A stretch of 13,653 nucleotides of DNA from Pseudomonadota bacterium (lineage in GTDB: Bacteria > Desulfobacterota > JADFVX01). Below the pieces are notes generated by a model. The model searched no databases and was not told the DNA's origin. It was given only the letters and a program-made list of their open reading frames with translations. This document shows, piece by piece, positions 5,887-12,939 of the stretch. Both the position numbers and the translations under genes were made by a program. How positions within the stretch are numbered: position 1 is the stretch's first letter; every line of letters begins with the position of its first letter. The DNA is taken from the NCBI GenBank assembly GCA_015222555.1, contig JADFVM010000129.1:1-13653 (forward strand), read 5' to 3'.

Positions 5887-5917
5887 ATTTATTCCATTAT
5901 TGAAAGATGTAAAGGCA

Positions 5918-5947
5918 ACTATAACAGATACTTTCGTCATCCGTCAA
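5918..5947 (-). promoter_or_regulatory. Sigma70-type promoter of the moaC operon
   Basis: On the minus strand TTGACG (5947-5942) is followed after 18 nt by TATAGT (5923-5918), each matching the consensus at five of six positions. Transcription would begin near 5911, leaving a leader of about 25 nt before ATG 5886. I see no room for a molybdenum-cofactor riboswitch in such a short leader. Confidence 0.6.
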
Positions 5948-5949
5948 CG

Positions 5950-5974
5950 CCCATATGGCAAGTTGCAATATGGG
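5950..5974. promoter_or_regulatory. Near-perfect 25-bp palindrome upstream of the moaC promoter (operator candidate)
   Basis: The arms CCCATATGGCAA (5950-5961) and TTGCAATATGGG (5963-5974) are complementary at 11 of 12 positions around a central G. The palindrome ends 3 bases from the -35 hexamer of moaC, centred about 50 bp before the inferred transcription start, and lies about 60 bp upstream of rlpA on the other side. This position suits an activator or a shared divergent regulator. It does not obviously match the ModE consensus. Confidence 0.5.
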
Positions 5975-6033
5975 ATTTCATTTGTTTTCCTGCGTGGGAA
6001 TAGGGTAGAGTAATGTAACACTTGAGGATCATT

Positions 6034-6744
6034 ATGTTACGATATTTGCTAATCATTCTAAGCTGTCTCATTACTACAAGTTGTGCCTCACCCACCCCGG
6101 CAGGTTATGAAACTAAAAGAGGAACTCAAAAGCCCTATAAGATTGCGGGCAAATGGTATACACCGGTGAGCACTTCCTATGGTTTCGAAGAAAGAGGTAT
6201 CGCTTCCTGGTATGGACGTGATTTTCACGGTAAGCTGACATCAAACGGTGAAACCTATAATATGCATGCCATGACGGCAGCACACAAAACGCTTCCCATG
6301 GGAACCTATGTCAATGTCAAGCGCCTTGATAACGGGAAAGAAACTATCCTTCGGATCAACGACAGAGGCCCCTTTGTTAGCGGCAGGATTATAGACCTGT
6401 CTTATAAGGCGGCATTGAATCTGGGAATGGAGGATGAGGGAACAGCCCAGGTTAAAATAGTCGCACTGGGCAATAGGGTGGGAAACAGGCTAGTAAAACA
6501 AGATTATAACAAAGGAAACTTTAATATTCAGGCAGGTGCCTTCACGGTAAAGGATAATGCCTATGATTTAAAGGGGCGCCTCGAAAGAAAGTATGGATCG
6601 GTTGCAATTACACCCTTTGACAAGAATGGCAAAACCTTTTACAGAGTAAGAATCATCAACATTAAAAGCCTGAGAGAAGCAGAAGACATACGTCGAAATC
6701 TCACCACTCAGGGCTTACCCTCTCCATTTATTGTAGCCGATTGA
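6034..6744 (+). CDS. rlpA: RlpA septal-ring lipoprotein / lytic transglycosylase with SPOR domain
   Basis: RlpA-family proteins are outer-membrane lipoproteins that bind denuded peptidoglycan and, in some species, cleave it. I start at ATG 6034 (GAGG 6 nt upstream) rather than the TTG at 6022, giving 236 residues. A lipoprotein signal peptide leads to Cys17 (LITTSC). The double-psi beta-barrel follows: GIASWYG (55-61), AHKTLPMGT (83-91), NDRGPF (109-114) and RIIDLS (118-123), which hold the conserved His and Asp residues. A C-terminal SPOR domain spans about 162-234 (NIQAGAF, then paired alpha/beta repeats), which targets septal glycan. The phosphoesterase gene follows after 10 nt. Confidence 0.93.
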   Translation: MLRYLLIILSCLITTSCASPTPAGYETKRGTQKPYKIAGKWYTPVSTSYGFEERGIASWYGRDFHGKLTSNGETYNMHAMTAAHKTLPMGTYVNVKRLDNGKETILRINDRGPFVSGRIIDLSYKAALNLGMEDEGTAQVKIVALGNRVGNRLVKQDYNKGNFNIQAGAFTVKDNAYDLKGRLERKYGSVAITPFDKNGKTFYRVRIINIKSLREAEDIRRNLTTQGLPSPFIVAD

Positions 6745-6754
6745 TTTTCTTTTT

Positions 6755-7621
6755 ATGGCGAAAACAATCATCACAGCTGACCTTCACTTTGGAATTCACG
6801 AACAATACGATGAGATAGTAGAATCCTTTCTCCAAAACCTGCAATCCCTTGGAGAAATTGACTCTTTTGTCATCATTGGAGATGTGGCTGAGTCTCTCGA
6901 GCTGGATAGTCGTCATTTTGGAAATAATCATAAAAAACTCTTCAAACTTATTCAGCAACTACCCGTAGAAAATATCGCCTTCTGTGCAGGCAACCATGAT
7001 ATCTGGACTAATAGGGGACTTGATTCCTGGGAAATTTTAACTGAAAGGCTTAAAGCGCTTGCAGATGACAGTGGTGTTACTTATCTTGAGGCAAATAACC
7101 TTTACACTGAAGAGGCCGCCATCGTCGGAACAATGGGACACTATGACTACTCTCTTGCCACTAAAGGGCTGGAAATTAATGGCATTAAGGTTAATGACGA
7201 TCATTATGAAACAAAAACCCCGCCCGGTTATGAAACGCCCCTATGGAATGATGCCTTATATATACACTGGTCATATGGTGATAAAGGGGCATGTGAAAAG
7301 ATCTGCAGTGCCTTCGACAAGCGGCTAGATGAGGCGATGAAAAAACGGGACAGGATTATTGTAGCTACCCATACCGTTCCCATGTTGGAGATGAATGGTC
7401 ACCAATATAAAGAAAAACCGATGTCCAATTTTCTAAACGCCTTTTCCGGAACAGCACGGCTTGGGGAGATTATATTAAGCCATGCAAATAAGGGCAAAGC
7501 GATTAAAGCTTTTTCCGGCCATACCCATTTGGCAGCAGGACCGATATTAATCAATGATGTTGAATTTCACAATATCGGAAGTGACTATGGTACGCCAAAA
7601 TTTATCGTTTTGGAACGCTGA
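6755..7621 (+). CDS. Calcineurin-like metallophosphoesterase, substrate unknown
   Basis: The 288-residue protein has every metal-binding block of the calcineurin-like phosphoesterase fold: D-x-H at Asp9/His11 (ADLHFG), GD at 42-43 (IIGDV), GNHD at 79-82, His206 in IVATHTVPM and GHTH at 255-258. A dinuclear metal centre and hydrolysis of a phosphoester are therefore expected. It lacks a signal peptide and membrane segments, so it should be cytoplasmic. Substrate cannot be read from the sequence; relatives act on nucleotides, nucleic acids or phosphoproteins. It starts 10 nt after rlpA without a clear ribosome binding site of its own, so it is probably read through or coupled with rlpA. Confidence 0.85.
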   Translation: MAKTIITADLHFGIHEQYDEIVESFLQNLQSLGEIDSFVIIGDVAESLELDSRHFGNNHKKLFKLIQQLPVENIAFCAGNHDIWTNRGLDSWEILTERLKALADDSGVTYLEANNLYTEEAAIVGTMGHYDYSLATKGLEINGIKVNDDHYETKTPPGYETPLWNDALYIHWSYGDKGACEKICSAFDKRLDEAMKKRDRIIVATHTVPMLEMNGHQYKEKPMSNFLNAFSGTARLGEIILSHANKGKAIKAFSGHTHLAAGPILINDVEFHNIGSDYGTPKFIVLER

Positions 7622-7855
7622 ACGAGCCTGACTAGCTGATGGTCGAATTATCGGTTTTTGAAAAACTCCCCTACTCTTTTTAAGCAATACCGCCTGCACA
7701 ATCCTGAAAAAACTCAAACCGCAATATACGTCGCAAATCAGGCAATATGTGTCGCCTCAACCTCTTTTTTTTATGTTATAAATACTAGGAGTTTTTTTTG
7801 CCGATTGCTGACATGGAATGTAAGAGAAAAAAGAGCGGTGGGGGGGTAAAAAATC

Positions 7856-8227
7856 ATGATAAATATCCTGATGGTGGACGATGAAAAAAATATTATTAAG
7901 GGTATGGCTGAGTATTTTGAGTTAAGCAAGCTTGCTATCAAAACACATATCGCCTCAAATGTTGATGATGCTCTTGGAATAATTGATAACCACATCATTC
8001 ATTTAGCATTTGTCGATATCGTGATGCCTGAAGCTGGAGGATTTGAATTCTTAAAATATCTTCAGGAACGTCATCCAAAATGCCATGCCTACATCTGGTC
8101 TGGCCTTAATACAACAGATACGGAAAGTGCGGCAATTTTTCATGGAGCAAAAGGATTTATTGGAAAACCTTTTCACCCCGATGAAATAGTTGAAATTGTT
8201 GAAGCATATATAGACAATCAAGGGTAG
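7856..8227 (+). CDS. Single-domain response regulator (receiver only)
   Basis: The 123-residue protein is a CheY-like receiver with nothing attached. It has the acidic pair Asp8-Asp9 (LMVDDEKN), the phospho-acceptor Asp54 (AFVDIVMP), Ser82 in the Ser/Thr position (YIWSG) and Lys104 (GKPF). It should be phosphorylated by a histidine kinase and act by protein contact; no kinase is in the window. The start ATG follows a G-run (GGGGGGG, 9 nt upstream) that can serve as ribosome binding site. The upstream gap 7622-7855 is AT-rich and holds no gene that I can support. It converges on a second stand-alone receiver 42 nt away. Confidence 0.9.
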   Translation: MINILMVDDEKNIIKGMAEYFELSKLAIKTHIASNVDDALGIIDNHIIHLAFVDIVMPEAGGFEFLKYLQERHPKCHAYIWSGLNTTDTESAAIFHGAKGFIGKPFHPDEIVEIVEAYIDNQG

Positions 8228-8269
8228 TTGAATAACCTGGAGGGGGAGATGTGGATCAGCTAAGGCGAC

Positions 8270-8689
8270 TCAGCCATCCGCGTTTAACAAAGGGCTGTTA
8301 TATGTCTCTATGAGGTCCAATATCTGTTTCTCTGTGAAAGGCTTCAATATGTATTGTTCAGCGCCAAGCTGATTGGCCTGAATGACATAACCGGGGTCAT
8401 CCTGGCTGGTAATGACATGACAAACTGTTTTCGGGTTGATGACTTTAAGTTTAGCAATAATTTCAAGGCCGTTTACATCGGGGAGCCAGATATCAATTAA
8501 AGCAATATCAAATCGATTATGTGTAATTAAATCCAGGGCTGGAGCACCAAGTCCGGCCGTCCATATCTTACATCTGGTTTTTGATTTGGCAAGAATGTCC
8601 TTCAGGATTGTCACAATAAGTGCGTCATCATCAACAATGAGAATGTTTAATAACTGTGCTGCTTGCATCTCATCTTCTCGCTCTTGCAT
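8270..8689 (-). CDS. Second single-domain response regulator
   Basis: A CheY-like receiver of 139 residues if started at ATG 8689. Earlier (8752) and later (8668) in-frame ATGs exist and none has a convincing ribosome binding site, so the N-terminus is uncertain. Counting from 8689, the acidic residues are at 20-22 (LIVDDDAL), the phospho-acceptor is Asp66 (ALIDIWLP), Thr94 is in HVITSQ, and Lys116 in LKPF. About 15 residues rich in Glu, Gln and Asp precede the receiver fold. It is convergent with the receiver at 7856 and divergent from the flagellar-rod-like gene; two dyads lie in the divergent gap. No output domain and no kinase are present. Confidence 0.87.
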   Translation of the reverse strand: MQEREDEMQAAQLLNILIVDDDALIVTILKDILAKSKTRCKIWTAGLGAPALDLITHNRFDIALIDIWLPDVNGLEIIAKLKVINPKTVCHVITSQDDPGYVIQANQLGAEQYILKPFTEKQILDLIETYNSPLLNADG

Positions 8690-8724
8690 TTTCTCAGAAC
8701 CGCCTCTAACCTTTATCTCATTTG

Positions 8725-8762
8725 ATTGTTTTATTAAACAATAATATAGCATTTATAAATGC
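8725..8762. promoter_or_regulatory. Two perfect dyads in the divergent gap (operator candidates)
   Basis: ATTGTTT (8725-8731) and AAACAAT (8736-8742) form a perfect 7-bp inverted repeat with 4 nt between the arms. GCATTTATAAATGC (8749-8762) is a perfect 14-bp palindrome. Both lie between the start of the minus-strand receiver gene and the plus-strand flagellar-rod-like gene. The second palindrome contains the ATG at 8759, which argues against using that ATG as a start. Confidence 0.4.
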
Positions 8763-8807
8763 GGGTCTATCATTTTCATCCCCTTTGGGGAAAAGGTAAG
8801 GGAGGCT

Positions 8808-8852
8808 ATGGTGAAAAAGTTTATCTCCTCACCATCCGATCAATACCTATAG
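8808..8852 (+). other. Possible 14-codon upstream reading frame with strong ribosome binding site
   Basis: GGGAGG (8800-8805) precedes ATG 8808 and, at better spacing, GTG 8811. The frame encodes MVKKFISSPSDQYL and stops at TAG 8850-8852, overlapping the AGAGGT (8851-8856) in front of the flagellar-rod-like gene. This is the pattern of a leader peptide that could couple translation to the gene at 8861. Its existence as a translated peptide is inference. Confidence 0.25.
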
Positions 8853-8860
8853 AGGTCATT

Positions 8861-9205
8861 ATAATACCAGCCATTTACAGTTCATTGTCGGGCATAAAAG
8901 CTGCCGTCGACCTGAAAAATGTTTCAGCCCACAACGTTGCCAACACCAATACGGATGGCTTTAAGAGCACCGCTGCAAGTGTCATCGAGTCTGGTAATGG
9001 TGGTGTTAAGGTAAGCCTGAGCCGAAACAGCCAGGCCGGAACAATATATCAGAGAGTTGATGGCACTGAAGTCGAATCTTCAAATGTAGATATAGTTGAT
9101 AAAACAGCGGGCAAAATCAATGCAATGCATCTTCTAAGGGCAAACATTGCGGCCCTTAAGACCTCGTCCGACATGATTGGCAGTATCATTGACATTTTAG
9201 CCTGA
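8861..9205 (+). CDS. Miniature flagellar rod/hook-like protein (FlgC/FlgG family), orphan
   Basis: About 114 residues carry both signature ends of flagellar axial proteins. The N-terminus has IYSSLSGIKAAVDLKNVSAH leading into NVANTNTDGFKS (the Flg_bb_rod motif). The C-terminus has ESSNVDIVDKTAGKINAMHL, then RANIAALKTSSDMIGSIIDI (the Flg_bbr_C heptad). The middle is very short, so no hook or distal-rod domain is present. Such proteins pack as paired helices in the rod; as an orphan its role is unclear. The frame has no ATG, GTG or TTG near the family start: the only upstream ATG (8759) adds 34 unrelated residues. AGAGGT (8851-8856) is well placed for ATA 8861 or 8864, so a rare start codon, or the long form, must be assumed. 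No other flagellar gene is nearby. Confidence 0.75.
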   Translation: MIPAIYSSLSGIKAAVDLKNVSAHNVANTNTDGFKSTAASVIESGNGGVKVSLSRNSQAGTIYQRVDGTEVESSNVDIVDKTAGKINAMHLLRANIAALKTSSDMIGSIIDILA

Positions 9206-9333
9206 CAGCCTTTACCCCATAGGACTAAAAAATCCGGATTGTCCTCTCCTGAAATAAATACTTCCCGCAAAATCTCTATTTAAATAACAAATATTACAAT
9301 TTAATATCTGATTATGTAAGATTACCTTTTTAA

Positions 9334-9362
9334 TTGACAGGTAGTTCTTAATTAAGGACAAT
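9334..9362 (+). promoter_or_regulatory. Sigma70-type promoter of tatA
   Basis: A perfect TTGACA (9334-9339) is followed after 17 nt by GACAAT (9357-9362), which matches the -10 consensus at four of six positions. The start codon of tatA lies 28 nt further on, behind AGGAGG. The upstream gap also has the palindrome AATCCGGATT (9231-9240) inside an AGGAC/GTCCT dyad, without a T tract. Confidence 0.6.
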
Positions 9363-9390
9363 ACAAATGAAGTTTTAACAGGAGGTTGTT

Positions 9391-9606
9391 ATGTTTGGTC
9401 TGGGAATGAATGAAATAATAATTATTTTAGTAGTCGTGCTCATCATCTTCGGGGCAGGGAAATTGCCGGAAATAGGTGAAGGGCTTGGAAAGGGGATAAA
9501 AAGTTTCAAAAAATCTGTCAGTGGAGAAGATGAAATAGATATTACCCCCGGAGAGGATAAAGAAAAAATAAAAGATAAAGAAAAGGAGGAGGCAAAGAAA
9601 GGCTAG
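9391..9606 (+). CDS. tatA: Twin-arginine translocase subunit TatA/TatE
   Basis: TatA forms the translocation element for folded Tat substrates, including many molybdoenzymes, in the inner membrane. The 71-residue protein has the standard plan: a short N-terminus MFGLGMNE, one membrane helix (about 7-21, IIIILVVVLIIFGAG), the hinge FGAGKLPEIG, an amphipathic helix (GEGLGKGIKSFKKSV), and a highly charged Glu/Lys tail. AGGAGG lies 7 nt before ATG 9391. tatB and tatC are not in the window; single tatA genes apart from tatC are common. Its stop codon is 7 nt from the end of the convergent methyltransferase gene. Confidence 0.94.
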   Translation: MFGLGMNEIIIILVVVLIIFGAGKLPEIGEGLGKGIKSFKKSVSGEDEIDITPGEDKEKIKDKEKEEAKKG

Positions 9607-9613
9607 TCTCTTA

Positions 9614-10948
9614 TTATTCCCTGTAATTCTTTTTAAGCAATTCTCCTGCCGCTTCACTTACCTCTTTGTGAAGCGAATTGTCACCAGCTATCATCTTGAG
9701 ATCCTTATACTGCATGAAATTAATAAGCCCCAACGCCATTCCGGTGGGTGTGTATGGATTTAAAACCAGTGCCCTTTTAATGATGTACCTTGATGACCAT
9801 TTAGTAGATTCAAAGATCGCTTTCATTACCTCCGGCGTGTTGGGCCTCTTTGAAACAACCTTTAACACGTCCCTCTCCGTTACCCTTGGGTTAGCCAGAA
9901 GATTTTTTATCACCGTTGGATCCTCATCATATAGTAATCGGTCCAGTGTATCCTTCAACTGAGTTTTTGAAAGACTCCTTTTTTCACCCAGAGTGATATC
10001 GAATATGTCACGGCCTTCAACAAAATCGTACTCACTTGCAGATAGTCCTTTAGGTGGTGGATTCATTAGAAGCCTAACGACATCGGTGTATTCTTTCTCC
10101 CTTGCAATGTTATAAATTTTACTCATCTTTTCCAGACCTAGCACCCTTTTGAAACGATCTATGTCCATGCAGCTTGCCATAATTTCTACATAGTTCTTCT
10201 TTTTTTCAGAGGCCCTTTTGCATAAGGCATTTAATATTTCGACAACCACCTCCTCCTTAGAGCCATTAAAGCGCTCAGCCAGAATAGCGCTTCTCATCGT
10301 CTTTTCCTTGATGCATAACAGCTCCTGCACAAGTTTCTCACTTACCTTTTTAATCTTTTTTGCAAGGATATCCTCTGGCCGACCGGCCAGAATAGCGTAG
10401 TGATATTTACCGAGCTGCTTATCTTTGTCGATGGCATAACCTGATTTTTCCAGAAGACCTTTCATCTCATCCCTTGATATCCTCTCCTTTAGAGGCGGAC
10501 CAACGGGTGAGTCAACGCTGTCCCAATCCACAATACCGATAGAACCCCCTTTTTTTAAGACCCTCTCCACCTCTGAAAAGAAGGTCAATGGCGATTCCAG
10601 CTCATGAACGAGATGAGACAGCATGATGAAATCAACAGCATTATCTTCAATGGGGAAAGCGCTTTCCTGTGATAATAGGGGAATAACATTATCTGTATTC
10701 CACCTCTTAACTTTATCTTTGACGGTCTCCAGCATCTCTTCGGAAATATCGAGCGCAAAAACTTTTCCGGTATTGCCTGTAATTGTTGCCAGCGGAAAAG
10801 TAAAGTATCCCGTGCCGCATCCCACATCAGCAATGACCATCCCCCTGGAAAAAGAAAAATATTTCAGCAGTTGAGGCAGATCGTAAAAAGCTCTTCGCTC
10901 ATCATTATCTAATTTTTCTTTATTGGCGGGATCAAATTTGTGAGTCAT
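9614..10948 (-). CDS. Class I SAM methyltransferase fused to a C-terminal helical-repeat domain
   Basis: The 444-residue protein starts at ATG 10948 behind AGGAA. Residues 1 to about 190 form a Rossmann-type methyltransferase: motif I VIADVGCGTGYF (38-49), the acidic ribose-binding Asp in VFALDISEEML (about 63-73), and later LKKGGSIGIVDW. The first residues (FDPANKEKLDNDERR) resemble those of arsenite- or ubiquinone-type methyltransferases, but substrate cannot be assigned. Residues of about 200-444 are all-helical, with repeating segments such as EDPTVIKNLLANPRVTERDV, and LVLNPYTPTGMAL closer to the end. This resembles HEAT-like repeat proteins, usually annotated hypothetical in deltaproteobacteria. 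The tail probably binds a protein partner or scaffold. No frameshift or linker stop suggests an artefactual fusion. Confidence 0.8.
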   Translation of the reverse strand: MTHKFDPANKEKLDNDERRAFYDLPQLLKYFSFSRGMVIADVGCGTGYFTFPLATITGNTGKVFALDISEEMLETVKDKVKRWNTDNVIPLLSQESAFPIEDNAVDFIMLSHLVHELESPLTFFSEVERVLKKGGSIGIVDWDSVDSPVGPPLKERISRDEMKGLLEKSGYAIDKDKQLGKYHYAILAGRPEDILAKKIKKVSEKLVQELLCIKEKTMRSAILAERFNGSKEEVVVEILNALCKRASEKKKNYVEIMASCMDIDRFKRVLGLEKMSKIYNIAREKEYTDVVRLLMNPPPKGLSASEYDFVEGRDIFDITLGEKRSLSKTQLKDTLDRLLYDEDPTVIKNLLANPRVTERDVLKVVSKRPNTPEVMKAIFESTKWSSRYIIKRALVLNPYTPTGMALGLINFMQYKDLKMIAGDNSLHKEVSEAAGELLKKNYRE

Positions 10949-11006
10949 ATTGATATTTCCTGCTGGCTAACATCTTTTTGATCAAGTGCTGTAGTTTCTA
11001 CTATCA

Positions 11007-11038
11007 AGTTTACATCAATACGATAAAAGATGTAAACT
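11007..11038. promoter_or_regulatory. Perfect 10-bp inverted repeat upstream of the His-rich transporter (operator candidate)
   Basis: AGTTTACATC (11007-11016) and GATGTAAACT (11029-11038) are exact complements separated by 12 nt. There is no T tract, and the repeat lies in the divergent gap between the methyltransferase gene (starts 10948) and the transporter gene (starts 11153), so an operator is more likely than a terminator. The half-sites contain the TGTAAAC word of biotin-repressor operators, but in inverted order. A perfect palindrome TTAACGTTAA also occurs at 11116-11125. Confidence 0.5.
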
Positions 11039-11152
11039 GTCTACACTTTAAAAACTGTTCAAGTCGAGATTATCCTTATTAAAATGAAAAAAGCCTGAAG
11101 TTTGCCATCAGCCTGTTAACGTTAAAATTTTAGACTTAAGGGCTCATATTTT

Positions 11153-11866
11153 ATGACTGAAGAACTTCTTATACTCTCATTGTCAGCCGTCTCTATCGCT
11201 TTTTTTCACACACTTTTGGGTCCCGATCACTATCTTCCATTCGTTATGATGGCAAAGGCAAAGAAATGGTCTATTCTCAAAACGGTGGGAATAACTTTTC
11301 TCTGTGGCGCAGGGCATGTGGCAAGCTCGTTAATATTAGGAGGCGCCGGCATTGCCCTGGGACTGGCAGCCACAGCCCTGGATATTGTCGAGTCAGCCCG
11401 GGGAGAGATTGCAGCATGGGCGCTTATTGCCTTTGGCATGGCCTATTTCATCTGGGGTTTGAAAAAGGCTTTAAAAAATCGCCCACATAGCCACTGGCAT
11501 AATCATGGGAACGGAGCGACTCACCGCCATGAACATGTTCATAAAACAGATCATTCCCATTTACATGAAGAGTCTGGGGAGAAAAGCATGACACCATGGA
11601 TACTCTTTGTTATTTTTATCCTCGGACCCTGCGAACTGCTTATTCCCCTGTTGATGTATCCTGCCGCAACAAACAGCCTTTTTGAAGTGATCTGGGTGAG
11701 TAGCATTTTTTGCGTTGTAACAATTGCAACCATGCTCCTGGTTGTTACAACCCTCTTACTTGGAATAAATAAGCTGAGATTTGGACGATTTGAGAAGTTC
11801 AGTCATTCTATAGCAGGCGCCACAATCTGCGTTTCCGGCATGGCGATTTACTTTCTTGGTCTTTAG
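11153..11866 (+). CDS. Polytopic membrane protein with His-rich loop, UreH/nickel-transporter-like
   Basis: The 237-residue protein has about six membrane helices: roughly 4-22, 45-72, 86-104, 148-170, 178-203 and 217-236. Helix 1 carries H-x5-D-H (FFHTLLGPDHYLPF, His19/Asp25/His26), close to the HxxxxDH signature of nickel/cobalt permeases. The loop 110-140 contains 11 histidines in alternating runs (HSHWHNH, HRHEHVH, HSHLH), a metal-gathering or sensing element. The fourth helix starts with GPCELLIPLL, as in the UreH/TauE/DsbD-like superfamily. Transport of nickel, cobalt or another divalent metal is the likeliest role; direction is unknown. The ribosome binding site is weak (AAGGG). The inverted repeat at 11007-11038 may be its metalloregulator site. 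Confidence 0.78.
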   Translation: MTEELLILSLSAVSIAFFHTLLGPDHYLPFVMMAKAKKWSILKTVGITFLCGAGHVASSLILGGAGIALGLAATALDIVESARGEIAAWALIAFGMAYFIWGLKKALKNRPHSHWHNHGNGATHRHEHVHKTDHSHLHEESGEKSMTPWILFVIFILGPCELLIPLLMYPAATNSLFEVIWVSSIFCVVTIATMLLVVTTLLLGINKLRFGRFEKFSHSIAGATICVSGMAIYFLGL

Positions 11867-11879
11867 GGGTTGGTTTTTA

Positions 11880-12836
11880 CTAATTATTACGCGAATAAAA
11901 GCTTGAGGCCTTCCTCTCCACAAAATCGATTATCTGTTCTTCCAGCCGAAGGTCATTAAGCTTATTGATCTCAACGAGACAGGTGGGACTGGTCACATTT
12001 ATTTCTGTAATCCAGTCACCAATGACATCGAGGCCGACAAACCAGAGACCGTCAGCTCTTAGACGTGGCGCTATCATTTGGCACAATTCTTTATCTCTAT
12101 TTGTTATTTCACACTTCCACCCTGCACCTCCAACATGGATGTTTCCCCGATGTTCGTCATCCTGAGGTATGCGGCTGACTGCACCAATCGCCTCCCCATT
12201 AAGCAGGATAATCCGCTTATCACCATCTTTGATTTCCGGCAGATATCTCTGGGCCATAATGAATTCCCCGCCAAAGCTGGTGGACGTTTCAAGGAGTGCG
12301 CTGAGATTTTTATCCCCCTTTTGAATATAAAAAACACCTTCACCTCCACATTTCGCAAGAGGTTTTATAATCATTTCTCCCCCCACATCGTCGAGAAAGT
12401 CTTTAATTCTATTGGAATCCTTAGAAATGAGGCTTTCCGGAATGGCCTCGGGAAAGTTAAGGGCATACAGCTTTTCATTTGCATCTCTTACACCTTTAGG
12501 ATCATTAATAATAAATGTATCCCTGGAAGCAAGTTCCAGAAGGTAGGTGGCAAATATATAGTTCATGTCAAAAGGCGGATCTTTCCGCATAAAAATGGCA
12601 TCTACCTCCTTAAGGGCGATTTCACTTTCTTCTCTAAGGCAAAATAACGGTTCCCCTTCCTCAAAAACTGCTTTTTTGACGAGACTATAGGGAATTGCCT
12701 TATATATGTAAAGATCCTCAACGGTACAGAAATTTATTTCATGCCCCCGCCTCCAAGCTTCTTTCATAATGACAAGGGTTGAATCCGTCTCGTGGTTAAT
12801 CGACCCGAGCGGATCCATGACAAAAAGAATTTTCAA
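11880..12836 (-). CDS. gshB: Glutathione synthetase
   Basis: GshB joins gamma-glutamylcysteine and glycine with ATP in the cytoplasm. The 318-residue length is normal. The ATP-grasp fold is clear: FVMDPLGSINHETDST (5-20), MRKDPPFDMNYI (83-94), NDPKGVRDANEKLYA (111-125), the ATP-binding IIKPLAKCGGEGVF (156-169), DGDKRIILLNGEAIGAVSR (204-222), the HRGNIHVGG loop (229-237) and FVGLDVIGDWITEIN (266-280) with VTSPT, which places the metal-binding acidic residues. AGGAGA lies 11 nt upstream of ATG 12836. No gamma-glutamylcysteine ligase (gshA) is in the window. It follows a small conserved gene by 103 nt on the same strand. Confidence 0.95.
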   Translation of the reverse strand: MKILFVMDPLGSINHETDSTLVIMKEAWRRGHEINFCTVEDLYIYKAIPYSLVKKAVFEEGEPLFCLREESEIALKEVDAIFMRKDPPFDMNYIFATYLLELASRDTFIINDPKGVRDANEKLYALNFPEAIPESLISKDSNRIKDFLDDVGGEMIIKPLAKCGGEGVFYIQKGDKNLSALLETSTSFGGEFIMAQRYLPEIKDGDKRIILLNGEAIGAVSRIPQDDEHRGNIHVGGAGWKCEITNRDKELCQMIAPRLRADGLWFVGLDVIGDWITEINVTSPTCLVEINKLNDLRLEEQIIDFVERKASSFYSRNN

Positions 12837-12939
12837 TTATATCTCCTTAAGATGATTTGATTAGCCTTGTTCAGCAACGATGGTAAAGTCAGAAATCACT
12901 CGCCCCGGCTTAAGCAGTGTAAACAGGCGTAATTAATAG

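Noticed and set aside
5887..5940. Upstream ATG at 5940 as start of moaC
   Set aside because: The added 18 residues have no family similarity and the ATG lies between the -35 and -10 hexamers of the inferred promoter.
7658..7849. Plus-strand 63-codon frame before the first receiver
   Set aside because: No ribosome binding site and no recognisable sequence; probably chance in a gap.
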